A stretch of DNA of 64,000 bases from UBA9160 sp035489755 (GTDB lineage: Bacteria > Myxococcota_A > UBA9160): NCBI GenBank assembly GCA_035489755.1, contig DATGZK010000077.1:310001-374000 (forward strand). The letters run 5' to 3'. The position numbers were made by a program, and so were the translations under genes. Under the pieces are notes generated by a model. It was not told the origin of the DNA. It saw only the letters and a list, made by a program, of their open reading frames with translations, and did not search any database. Positions within the stretch are counted from its first letter, which is position 1; each line of letters opens with the position of its first letter. This document shows, piece after piece, positions 49,881 through 58,247 of the stretch.

Positions 49881-51335
49881 ATGGCGCAGCAAAGCCCGAG
49901 CCACCTTGCGGGCGTAGACGCCGTCGGTCACGCGGAGCTCGTTCGCAAGGGCGAGGCGACGCCACGCGAACTCGTCGACGCCGCAATCGCTCGAATCGAG
50001 AAGCAGAACACCGAGCTCAACGCGGTGATTCATGCCACCTTCGAGAAGGCACGCGCGCAGGCGAGCGCGCCAAGCCTCCCGCACGGCCCACTGCGGGGTG
50101 TTCCCTTCTTGATGAAGGACTTGGGCGGCCAAACTGCCGGCGACCTTTATCACGCCGGTATGCGATTTCTGCGAGAAGCAGCCTGGAGGGAAGCGGAGGA
50201 CAGCTACTTCGCCGCCAAGCTGCGGGCAGCGGGAGCGGTGTTTCTCGGTCGGACCAACACGCCCGAGCTTGGGCTCCTTCCGACGACGGAGCCTGCGGCC
50301 TATGGCGCGACCAAGAACCCTTGGGACCTCTCGCGCAGTGCAGGGGGATCGAGCGGCGGCGCTGCCGCCGCGGTCGCATCTGGGATGGTCCCGGCGGCAC
50401 ACGCGAGTGACGGTGGAGGATCGATCCGGATTCCCGCCGCGCACTGCGGACTGGTAGGACTCAAGACCACGCGCGGACGTTCGTCGTTCGGGCCGAGCCT
50501 CGGCGAACGCTGGGGCGGCTTCTCCGTCGAGCTCGCCGTCTCGCGCACGGTGCGCGACACCGCGGCCGTGCTGGACGTGGTGCAGGGGCCGATGCCCGGC
50601 GACCCCTACGCCGCAGCGCCGCCCGCGCGGCCTTACGCAAGCGAAGTGGATGCCCCGCCCGGACGACTGCGCATTGGGCTCATGACCCGGGGGCCCCGGG
50701 CGATCGCCGTGCACGCCGACTGCACCGCGGCCGTACAGCGCGCCGCACGACTGCTCGAAGGGTTAGGTCACACGATCGAGGAGTCGTTTCCGCTGGCTCT
50801 GGATGAGCCCGGTGCCGTGAATGCGTATGTCAGCGTGGTCGCAACCTCGGTCGCACGCGCCCTCGATGCATGGGGTGCCCGGGTGGGGCGATCCGTGCAG
50901 CAGGATAGTGTCGAACCCCTCACCTGGGCGCTCGCGGAGATGGCGCGGAGTTGGTCCAGCACGCGCTACCTCGAAGCCGTCGAATCCGTACACGCCTTCG
51001 GGCGGCGGGTCGCCGCGTGGTGGAGCCTCGGGTTCGATCTCCTGCTCACGCCGACGACCGCGGAGCCGCCGCCTTTGCTCGGCGAGATGACGTCGCCCCC
51101 GGACGTGCCTCTCAAAGGCTTTCTGCGGGCCGCGCCCTTCGGCGCCTTCACTTCCTCGTTCAATATGAGCGGACAGCCTGCGGTGTCGCTGCCTCTGCAC
51201 TGGACGCAAGACGGGCTGCCCGTGGGTGTGCAGCTCGTGGCCGCGACCGGGCGCGAGGATCTCCTGCTGCGCGTGGCCTCGCAGCTCGAGCAGGCCGCGC
51301 CGTGGGCGCAGAGGCGTCCGCCCGTCTCGGCCTAG
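49881..51335 (+). CDS. amidase (amidase signature family)
   Basis: A 484-residue amide hydrolase. The Ser-cisSer-Lys triad is visible: Lys79 in VPFLMKDLGG, the cis-Ser in SAGGSSGGAAAAVASG (157-158) and the nucleophile Ser181 in SDGGGSIRIPA. The rest follows the family fold, ending SFNMSGQPAVSLPL and GLPVGVQLVAATGREDLLL. The substrate is not evident; the absence of gatC/gatB neighbours argues against the transamidosome subunit. The ATG at 49881 has GGAGG 5 bases upstream, which excludes the longer frame that begins at 49731. No signal peptide, so cytoplasmic. Confidence 0.92.
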   Translation: MAQQSPSHLAGVDAVGHAELVRKGEATPRELVDAAIARIEKQNTELNAVIHATFEKARAQASAPSLPHGPLRGVPFLMKDLGGQTAGDLYHAGMRFLREAAWREAEDSYFAAKLRAAGAVFLGRTNTPELGLLPTTEPAAYGATKNPWDLSRSAGGSSGGAAAAVASGMVPAAHASDGGGSIRIPAAHCGLVGLKTTRGRSSFGPSLGERWGGFSVELAVSRTVRDTAAVLDVVQGPMPGDPYAAAPPARPYASEVDAPPGRLRIGLMTRGPRAIAVHADCTAAVQRAARLLEGLGHTIEESFPLALDEPGAVNAYVSVVATSVARALDAWGARVGRSVQQDSVEPLTWALAEMARSWSSTRYLEAVESVHAFGRRVAAWWSLGFDLLLTPTTAEPPPLLGEMTSPPDVPLKGFLRAAPFGAFTSSFNMSGQPAVSLPLHWTQDGLPVGVQLVAATGREDLLLRVASQLEQAAPWAQRRPPVSA

Positions 51336-51359
51336 AGTCAGGACGCTGCCCGGCGGCGC

Positions 51360-53462
51360 TCAATGCGCGGGTGCGCCCTTTAAGAGCGCCGCCCTTACGA
51401 TCGGTGAGGGCTCACCCACGCAGGTGACCCAGAGCTGGTGTACGGCCCGCGTCGCTCCCACATGCAGAAGCCGCCGCGATGCGGGCTGGTCCGGAAACTG
51501 GGCCGCTCCCACATCCACCAAGATGACGTAGTCGAACTCGAGGCCCTTGGCTTGCGCGATCTCGGTAACCTCCACTCCGGGGGCAAAGGTGAAGTTCTGG
51601 TGGGAGACACGGCGCAGGTTCGGCAGCTCTGCCTCCGCGAGACCACGGTGGTAGGTCTCGCTCGCCGCCTCGCTCGGGGTCAGGACCGCGACCGAAGCCA
51701 GCGGTTCCTCGCGCGCGAGAGCCCGCAGGGCGTCCGCAAGGGATGCGACACAAGCCCCCGCGTCGGTGAACTGAAGACACTCGACCGGAGGACCCGAGCG
51801 TACGCTGAGCGGCGACTCACTCTCCTCGGCGAGATCTCCGAGCAGCTCGCGTGAAAAGCTCGTGATTTCGCGTGAAGAGCGGTAGGACACACGCAGCGTG
51901 TCGATCGAGGTGCCCTCGAGGCCGAGGTGCGCCAAGAACTCGGCCCACGACGTAAAACCCGCCGCCTGCATGACGTGCTGCTGGGTGTCGCCCGCAAGGG
52001 TGAGGCTCCGCCGCTCGTCGAGACAATCAATCAGCACGCGCACTTCGACCGGCGAGAAATCCTGCACCTCGTCAATCGCGATGTGCCGATAGCGCAGCGG
52101 CACGCCTCCCCGCCCAAGGAGCGGGCCGACCCGCAGCTGCCATGCACGCAAGAGCAAGGCATCATCTTCGGGATCGAGCTCCGCTTGCACCTCCGCATCA
52201 CCCTCGAGCCACGCCGTGAGCTCCTCGTGCCGAGCACGGTTCCAGTCCGCCGCGCGGCGCACTTCTTCCGCAGCAAGGGCACCCGGTGCCACGTGCGCCA
52301 CCGCCTCCTCGAGAAGCGAGGCCTGACACAGCACGCTGGCCCAGTCGTCGAAGGCCTGCGCCGGTGTCCGGGGGCCGGGGTTGCGACGCACCTGCTCCTC
52401 AAGCGCGAAGAGGAGCGCAGGATGGAGCTTGAGGCGCTCTACGACTGCGGGAGCGCCGGCGCGCTGATCGCGCGGAAGCTGAGGGAAAAGGCGCCGCCGC
52501 TGCTCAGCCGTCCACTCCGCGAAGGTGGCGATGCGCGCGTTGCCCACACCGAGCGCGGGCAGCACGTGGGAGACGTAGCTCCGAAGGGCCGGCGAAAACA
52601 CCACGAACAGAGTCCGGTCCGAGTCCACGCTCGGATCGTCGTAGGCGAGATAGGCGATGCGGTGCAGCGCCACGGTGGTCTTACCCGAACCCGCGCTTCC
52701 TCGGATCACCACGAAGCCTGAGGAGGGGCGAGTGATGAGGGCGAACTGCTCGGGGTCCAGCAGACCCGCCAGCTCGGGAAGCCGCTTGTCGGCGCGACGG
52801 CGTCGGCCGTCGAGGTCTGTGCCGAGCCGGCGCGTGCCGCCCTCTCCAGGTCCGAAGGCGCGGAGCGCCGCCCCCTCTCCGCCGTGTAGCCGCAGCCGCT
52901 CGCGCGGGGTCTCGCGCCAGCCGCCGGGGACTCCGGCGTCGCGCGCGAACACCCCCTCCGGCGCCTCGACCCGTTCGAGCACGCCGGCGCGGATGGCCAC
53001 GGTGCGGCGTGTCACCACGATGCCCGCACGTCGGCGCCCAGCCATCACCTCCTCGTACTCGTCTCCCTGGGCGTAGCGATAAAAGATCTTTGAGACCGGT
53101 GCGTTCCGCCAGTCGACGATTCGCAGGCTCCCGTCGATGCGCGTGGCCTTGCCGAGCAAGAGGTCACGCTCCCCGGCGCTGTCGCGCAGACGCAAATGCG
53201 CGAAGTAGGGCGAGGAGGGATCGACCTTGGGTGCGTTTCGAGAGGCACGAAGCTGGCGCAGGAGCGCGTTGCCTTGGTCCCACTGCTGGTGGAGCGCCGG
53301 GGCATCCTCGGCCTTCATGGGCTCGAGCATGATCTCGCGTAAACGAGAGAGGTCGCGCACAAGCGCAGCCTCGGCCGCAGGAACTTCTTCCTGCGGCTCC
53401 GCCAGGCTGGCGCGGGTCGCTGCGAGGAGTTCCAACTCCTCCTTCACAATGGGATTCGTCAA
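51360..53462 (-). CDS. HelD-like superfamily 1 helicase / ATPase
   Basis: A 700-residue UvrD-related ATPase. The N-terminal ~75 residues are a helical hairpin; SPYFAHLRLRDSAGERDLLL and RIVDWRNAPVSKIFYRYAQG form the HelD-specific module before the motor. Motor motifs: Walker A GSAGSGKTT (255-263), Walker B IDEVQDFSP, motif III LAGDTQQHVM, and motif V VTEIAQAKGLEFDYVI with the final ATR motif in LHVGATRAVHQLW. HelD proteins of Gram-positives pull stalled RNA polymerase apart; E. coli helicase IV is a looser relative. Whether this one acts on polymerase is not shown. Divergent from the serine hydrolase gene. Confidence 0.88.
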   Translation of the reverse strand: MTNPIVKEELELLAATRASLAEPQEEVPAAEAALVRDLSRLREIMLEPMKAEDAPALHQQWDQGNALLRQLRASRNAPKVDPSSPYFAHLRLRDSAGERDLLLGKATRIDGSLRIVDWRNAPVSKIFYRYAQGDEYEEVMAGRRRAGIVVTRRTVAIRAGVLERVEAPEGVFARDAGVPGGWRETPRERLRLHGGEGAALRAFGPGEGGTRRLGTDLDGRRRRADKRLPELAGLLDPEQFALITRPSSGFVVIRGSAGSGKTTVALHRIAYLAYDDPSVDSDRTLFVVFSPALRSYVSHVLPALGVGNARIATFAEWTAEQRRRLFPQLPRDQRAGAPAVVERLKLHPALLFALEEQVRRNPGPRTPAQAFDDWASVLCQASLLEEAVAHVAPGALAAEEVRRAADWNRARHEELTAWLEGDAEVQAELDPEDDALLLRAWQLRVGPLLGRGGVPLRYRHIAIDEVQDFSPVEVRVLIDCLDERRSLTLAGDTQQHVMQAAGFTSWAEFLAHLGLEGTSIDTLRVSYRSSREITSFSRELLGDLAEESESPLSVRSGPPVECLQFTDAGACVASLADALRALAREEPLASVAVLTPSEAASETYHRGLAEAELPNLRRVSHQNFTFAPGVEVTEIAQAKGLEFDYVILVDVGAAQFPDQPASRRLLHVGATRAVHQLWVTCVGEPSPIVRAALLKGAPAH

Positions 53463-53565
53463 CCCCTCTCCCCACGAAACGAATTAGGGAGGGTAGCAGC
53501 AGCGTCCCGCGCTGCGCTTGCCGTGGTAGCCTGTCCGTGCCCACCCGCCCACGACGAGGACTTCG

Positions 53566-54729
53566 ATGGAACTGCGGCAGGAGATCCACGGCAACTGCGC
53601 AACCCGGTTCGCGCGCGTCCGAGAGGCCTTCGCCGAGCTGTTTGCCGACCCGTCCGAGGTGGGCGGTGCCGTCGCCATCCAGCTCGACGGTCGCTTTGTG
53701 GTCGACCTGTGGGCCGGCCACGCGGATGCTGCGCGGTCGCGGCCGTGGGAGCGCGACACGCTCGTGAACGTCTTCTCCACCACAAAGGGGATGACGGCCT
53801 TGTGCGCACACCGCCTCGTGGACCGCGGCTCGCTCGACCTCGACGCGCCGGCTGCACGCTACTGGCCGGAGTTCGCTCGGGGTGGCAAAGCTGCGCTCCC
53901 CGTGCGCCAACTCTTGAACCACTCCGCCGGATTGCCGGCGATTCGGCGACCCCTTCCCCCGAGCGCTCTGTTCGAATGGGAAGCCTTGACCGATGCGCTC
54001 GCAGAGCAGGAGCCCTTTTGGGAGCCGGGAACGCGTCATGGCTACCACGCGCTCACCTTCGGCTGGCTCGTGGGTGAACTCGTGCGGCGGGTGAGCGGAA
54101 GGAGCGTCGGGCGCTTCCTCCAGGAAGAGATTGCCGGACCTCTCGAGGCGGACGTGTACATCGGGACGGCACCGAGCCTGGATCACCGGGTGGCGGAGAT
54201 AATTCCAGCGCCTCCGCCCAAGCTCGGCGAGGTGGACCCTCTGCTCGAGATCCTGAAGAACCCGACTTCCGTGGCGGCTCGGGCCTTCCTCAACCCGCTG
54301 CTTCCGCCCGATGCCATCAACACCACGCAGTGGCGTCGTGCCGAGATTCCCGCCGGGAACGGCCACGCATCGGCGCGCGGGCTCGCGCAAGTATACGGCG
54401 CCGTCTCTGCGCCGGAGCGCTCAGCCACAAAGGTACTCCATCCGGAGGGCGTAAAGCGCTCGGGCACCGAGGAGCGAAGCGGCTCAGACCTTATTCTCCT
54501 CGACCAATTCGTGCGGTATGGGCCAGGTTTTATGCTCGGTACGCCAGACGAGCCGCTTGGGCCCAACGCGGGCGCATTCGGGCATTCGGGCGCGGGCGGG
54601 TCTCTCGCCTTCGCCGATCCCACGGCGAAACTCGGCTTCGCGTACGTGATGAACCAAATGCAATCCGGGCGCTATCTGATCGGCCCGCGTGCAAACGCCC
54701 TGGTCAAGGCTACCTACGATTGCCTTTGA
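53566..54729 (+). CDS. serine hydrolase of the class C beta-lactamase / EstB family
   Basis: A 387-residue hydrolase. The catalytic SxxK is Ser71-Thr-Thr-Lys74 in NVFSTTKGMTALCA. The second motif YxN-like is YHALTFGWLVGELVRRVSG, where relatives often have Y-H-x, and the third motif is GHSGAGGSLAFADP (HxG-type) near residue 350. These are the marks of EstB-like esterases and of actinobacterial-type carboxylesterases rather than true beta-lactamases. No signal peptide is visible, so it is probably cytoplasmic. Substrate unknown. It converges on the nudC gene. Confidence 0.88.
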   Translation: MELRQEIHGNCATRFARVREAFAELFADPSEVGGAVAIQLDGRFVVDLWAGHADAARSRPWERDTLVNVFSTTKGMTALCAHRLVDRGSLDLDAPAARYWPEFARGGKAALPVRQLLNHSAGLPAIRRPLPPSALFEWEALTDALAEQEPFWEPGTRHGYHALTFGWLVGELVRRVSGRSVGRFLQEEIAGPLEADVYIGTAPSLDHRVAEIIPAPPPKLGEVDPLLEILKNPTSVAARAFLNPLLPPDAINTTQWRRAEIPAGNGHASARGLAQVYGAVSAPERSATKVLHPEGVKRSGTEERSGSDLILLDQFVRYGPGFMLGTPDEPLGPNAGAFGHSGAGGSLAFADPTAKLGFAYVMNQMQSGRYLIGPRANALVKATYDCL

Positions 54730-54739
54730 GACGCGGGGA

Positions 54740-55558
54740 TTACCCGCCGCCGTGCTTCTCCAAGAATTGCTCGATCAGCCAGCCCGAGATGCTGATTCGG
54801 CCGCGGAAGAACTTCGGCATCGAGTCGTAGCGAAAGAAGGCTGCGTCCTCGATCTCCGAGGTGTCGATGCGAATCTCGCCGCCGGCGTAGCGGGCGGTAA
54901 AGCCGAGCATGAGGGAGTGCGGAAACGGCCAGGGCTGGCTTGCGAAGTACCGCACATCCTTCACCTCGATCCCAGTCTCTTCATGGATCTCCCGCGCCAC
55001 GGTCTCTTCCAAGCTTTCTCCAGGTTCGACAAAGCCCGCCGGCACGCTGTAAAAGCCCGGTGGAAAATGCGCAGAGCGTGCGAGCAAGATTTCCTGGTCT
55101 CGCTCTACAGCGACGATCACGGCCGGCGCGAGCCGCGGGAAGCACGCGAGACCGCAGCGCGGGCACACACGCGATCGCTCGGTCGAGCGCGGTTGCGTCG
55201 CTTCACCGCAGGCGCCACAGAACTGGTGAGTACGGTCCCATTCCACGATCTGTACCGCACGCCCCGCCAGCGCATGAAGTGTTTCGTCGAGGCGACCGAA
55301 CAGCATGCGCAGGTCGCGGAACTCCATGCCCGGAGGCGCCGCGTGGTCCGCAGCGACCTCGGCTGAAAAACAGTGCTGCTCGTCCAGCCGTCCGAGATAC
55401 TGCGAACGGAGTGTGGCGAGGCCGAGCGCCTCGGGCTCAGCACTGGGTTCGAGAGCAAGATCGTTGCGCACGAGAAGCTCGCGCCCCCGGAAGACAAACC
55501 AGAGCGCTGCCTCTGGCCGAGGATGCGGCGGCACGAGTCCCGGGAGAAAGCGGCGCAT
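54740..55558 (-). CDS. nudC: NAD(+) diphosphatase / RNA-decapping Nudix hydrolase NudC
   Basis: A 272-residue enzyme that cleaves NAD(H), and in relatives removes NAD caps from RNA. A zinc ribbon is formed by Cys114, Cys117, Cys132 and Cys135 (FCGACG, VCPRCG). The Nudix box GFVEPGESLEETVAREIHEE lies at 175-197 with intact metal-binding glutamates, and the NudC-specific SQPWPFPHSLM is at 207-217. The N-terminal domain (1-105) is the variable dimer module. Its ATG overlaps the upstream GH3 stop as TGATG, so the two are translationally coupled in a minus-strand operon. Confidence 0.95.
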   Translation of the reverse strand: MRRFLPGLVPPHPRPEAALWFVFRGRELLVRNDLALEPSAEPEALGLATLRSQYLGRLDEQHCFSAEVAADHAAPPGMEFRDLRMLFGRLDETLHALAGRAVQIVEWDRTHQFCGACGEATQPRSTERSRVCPRCGLACFPRLAPAVIVAVERDQEILLARSAHFPPGFYSVPAGFVEPGESLEETVAREIHEETGIEVKDVRYFASQPWPFPHSLMLGFTARYAGGEIRIDTSEIEDAAFFRYDSMPKFFRGRISISGWLIEQFLEKHGGG

Positions 55559-57930
55559 CAGCGGACGGCCTCCACGCGAACGGGCGTTGTGAACCGTCGG
55601 CGGCGCTCGATCCGCACGGCGGGCCCCGTGATCTCGAATGCACCGGCAAGTCGCACGTTGTCCGAAGCACTCCCGACCATGACCTCGATGGTCCCGGGCT
55701 CAACGATCCATTTCTCGTCGAGTCCGCGAAATGCGAGCTGTTCCACCGCCAACTCGAAGCGGAGGCGTTTTTTCTCACCCGCTCGGAGCGCGACGCGCGC
55801 AAAGCCCCGAAGCTCCTTGACCGGACGCGTGACGCTCGCCACGGGGTCATGGACGTAGAGCTGGACGACCTCCTCGCCGGAATGTGCGCCGTCGTTCGTG
55901 ATCTCTGCGCCGATCGCCACGACATCCCCTGCCTGCGCCTGGCGCGGCTCGATCACGAGACGTGCGTAGTCGAAGTGCGTATAGGAGAGCCCGTGACCGA
56001 AGGCGAAGAGCGGGGTTGCGGGTGAGTCGGCATAGCTCCCCTTCCAGTGCGAGCGCCCTCCAGATGGCTTGTGGCCGTAGTAGACGGGAAGCTGACCCAC
56101 GCCGCGGGGCATACAGATCGGGAGACGGCCCGACGGATTCACATCGCCGAAGAGTACGTCCGCGACGGCAGTTCCACCTTCCTCGCCCGGAAGCCAGGCG
56201 TGGACCAGCGCGCCCACGTGCTCTGCGATCCAAGGGACGGCGAGGGGTCGGCCCTCGACCAGCACGACCACGACCGGCCGCCCCGTCCGAACCACCGCCT
56301 CGACCAGCGCCTGCTGCACGCCGGGCAGACCGAGCTCCGCCCGGTCGATGGATTCACCGCTCGTGCACCCGTCGACCAGACCCGAACGCCCGCCCACGAC
56401 GAGGATCGTGGCCTCAGCGCGTTCTGCGAGTGCAACGGCCTGTGCGAATCCGTCCGTCGAGGATCCGAGGACGTCGCAACCCGGAGCGAACAGCACCTCG
56501 GTCTGTGGTGCGACGATGCGACGCACGCCCTCGAGGATACTCACCATCGGTGGGAAGCACTTGCTGAGCTCGATCCTCGACTGCGCGTCTTTCTCCTTGG
56601 ACGAAGGTCTGGGCGCCTCCGATTCGATCCACCCGAACACGATCTCAAGATGCGCGGGGTAGTGGTAGTCTCCCTGAAGAAGACGGATCCGATCGGCACT
56701 CGGTCCGAGCACGGCGATCGAACGCAGGTTCTTGGCGAGCGGCAGAAGATTTCGCTCGTTCCTGAGCAAGATGATCGACTCGGCCGCGGCTCGCCGCGCA
56801 AGAGCGCGTTGCGGCGGCGTATCAAACACACTGGACGCAGCGACTGCGTCCACCAACGGCTGTTCGAAGAGGCCGAGCTGGAACTTGGCCCGCAGCAGGC
56901 GCCGAACCGCCCGATCGACGAGCGCCATCGGCGCACGGCCGCTCTCCAGCGCCTCCCGCAGCGGAGCCCCGTAGCAGTCCAGTTGCGGCAGTTCGACGTC
57001 GACTCCCGCCTCAAGGGCTCGAAGCGCTGCTTCGCCCTTGTCTGCGGCGATGTGGTGGTAGCCACGCAGGCAGTCGACCGTGAAGTAGTCGGCCACCACC
57101 ACTCCCTCGAAGCCAAGCTCGTCACGCAGGAGATCCGTGAGAAGTGCGCGCGAAGCGCCGCAGGGCACGCCGTCGAGCTCCTGGTAACCATTCATGATCG
57201 AGCCCAGCCCGGCTTCGCAGATCGCGGCCTCAAACGGCGTGACGTACAGCTCGCGCAGCTCGCGAGAACCCAGATGCGCCGGCGCCCAATTCATTCCTCC
57301 TTCGGACGCCCCGTAGCCCACGAAATGCTTCCCCGTGCAGAGGATCCCCTCGGCAAGGCGCTCTCCTTGCACGCCGCGCACATATGCGATGCCCATCTGC
57401 GAGATGAGATAGGGGTCCTCGCCGAAGGTCTCTTCGGTACGGCCCCACCGCGGGTCGCGAGCCACATCCAGCACCGGGGCGAGCGTCTGGTGCGCGCCGA
57501 CGGAGCGCATCTGCAAACGGATTGCACTCCCGATCTCGCCCACCAGCGCAGGATCGAATGTGGCGGCCAATCCGATGGCTTGCGGAAAGCAGGTGGCGTC
57601 ACGGCCCAGATAGCCCGCACAGCTCTCCTCGTGGATGATCGCAGGGACACCGAGGCGCGTCTCTTCCATGAGAAAGCGCTGAATCTCGTTTGCAAAGGCT
57701 GCGCTTTCCCCGGGCCTGAGCAAGGTTGCGCCGCCGATGCGCGTTACGTGCCCGATTCCGTGGATGAGTTTCTCGCTTGCAGCGCTGCGCTTTAATCTGC
57801 CCTCGTGAAGCAGCTGGGTCGACCAGACACAACCCAGCTGGGCGAGTTTCTCGTCGACGGTCATGCGCGAGAGGAGATCTTCGACACGCTTCTCCACAGA
57901 GAGCGAGACGTCAAGGTACGGCGGCTTCAT
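55558..57930 (-). CDS. glycoside hydrolase family 3 beta-glucosidase
   Basis: A 790-residue GH3 enzyme with all usual parts: the (beta/alpha)8 barrel with nucleophile Asp281 in GFEGVVVADYFTVD and the KHFVGYG motif at 201-207, the alpha/beta sandwich domain (about 370-600), and a C-terminal fibronectin-III-like domain starting VVAIGAEITNDGAHSGEEVV. It would release glucose or xylose from beta-linked glycosides. There is no signal peptide, so the substrate must be imported. The ATG at 57930 overlaps the stop of a small membrane protein gene as TGATG, and its stop overlaps nudC the same way, making a three-gene operon. Confidence 0.93.
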   Translation of the reverse strand: MKPPYLDVSLSVEKRVEDLLSRMTVDEKLAQLGCVWSTQLLHEGRLKRSAASEKLIHGIGHVTRIGGATLLRPGESAAFANEIQRFLMEETRLGVPAIIHEESCAGYLGRDATCFPQAIGLAATFDPALVGEIGSAIRLQMRSVGAHQTLAPVLDVARDPRWGRTEETFGEDPYLISQMGIAYVRGVQGERLAEGILCTGKHFVGYGASEGGMNWAPAHLGSRELRELYVTPFEAAICEAGLGSIMNGYQELDGVPCGASRALLTDLLRDELGFEGVVVADYFTVDCLRGYHHIAADKGEAALRALEAGVDVELPQLDCYGAPLREALESGRAPMALVDRAVRRLLRAKFQLGLFEQPLVDAVAASSVFDTPPQRALARRAAAESIILLRNERNLLPLAKNLRSIAVLGPSADRIRLLQGDYHYPAHLEIVFGWIESEAPRPSSKEKDAQSRIELSKCFPPMVSILEGVRRIVAPQTEVLFAPGCDVLGSSTDGFAQAVALAERAEATILVVGGRSGLVDGCTSGESIDRAELGLPGVQQALVEAVVRTGRPVVVVLVEGRPLAVPWIAEHVGALVHAWLPGEEGGTAVADVLFGDVNPSGRLPICMPRGVGQLPVYYGHKPSGGRSHWKGSYADSPATPLFAFGHGLSYTHFDYARLVIEPRQAQAGDVVAIGAEITNDGAHSGEEVVQLYVHDPVASVTRPVKELRGFARVALRAGEKKRLRFELAVEQLAFRGLDEKWIVEPGTIEVMVGSASDNVRLAGAFEITGPAVRIERRRRFTTPVRVEAVR

Positions 57931-58247
57931 CAGATGACTCCGAGCCGGTTCCAGGACCAGACGAAGATCGCGACAAGACCTACGGCGAGGATGAGCGCGA
58001 GGGAGTGGAGCGGCTCGAAGGCTGTCCAGGTGCGCGTCACGAAGGACTGCACCCAAAAGGAGGGAAGCCCAAGAGGCAGCGGGAGTGCCAGATCCACGGG
58101 CCCGGCGCCCGCCGGCGGTGCGACCTGCCCGTGCGCAGGCAGCGAAGGGGCGACAGCGGGCCGCGCGAAGATGCGGGGCCACACGCTGCTGTAGCGATGT
58201 TCATTGGTCGTCGCCCTCCGCGCTGCTGAGCTACCTACTATAGGCAT
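57930..58247 (-). CDS. small membrane protein of unknown function, coupled to GH3
   Basis: A 105-residue frame ending in one strong membrane helix, HSLALILAVGLVAIFVWSWN (about residues 82-101), with the short tail RLGVI in the cytoplasm or periplasm. The middle is proline-rich (APPAGAGPVDLALPLPLGLP). I do not recognise a family. Its stop overlaps the GH3 start as TGATG, which argues it is translated. The ATG at 58247 is base-paired on the opposite strand with the ATG of the tRNA-dihydrouridine synthase gene (they share CATG), so a start further in, such as the GTG near 58184, is possible. Confidence 0.45.
   Translation of the reverse strand: MPIVGSSAARRATTNEHRYSSVWPRIFARPAVAPSLPAHGQVAPPAGAGPVDLALPLPLGLPSFWVQSFVTRTWTAFEPLHSLALILAVGLVAIFVWSWNRLGVI

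Noticed and set aside
47664..50714. Open frame of about 1000 codons on the minus strand opposite metH and the amidase gene
   Set aside because: It is antisense to clear coding sequence, has no domain motifs, and is arginine/leucine-rich as expected from the codon bias of the gene on the other strand.
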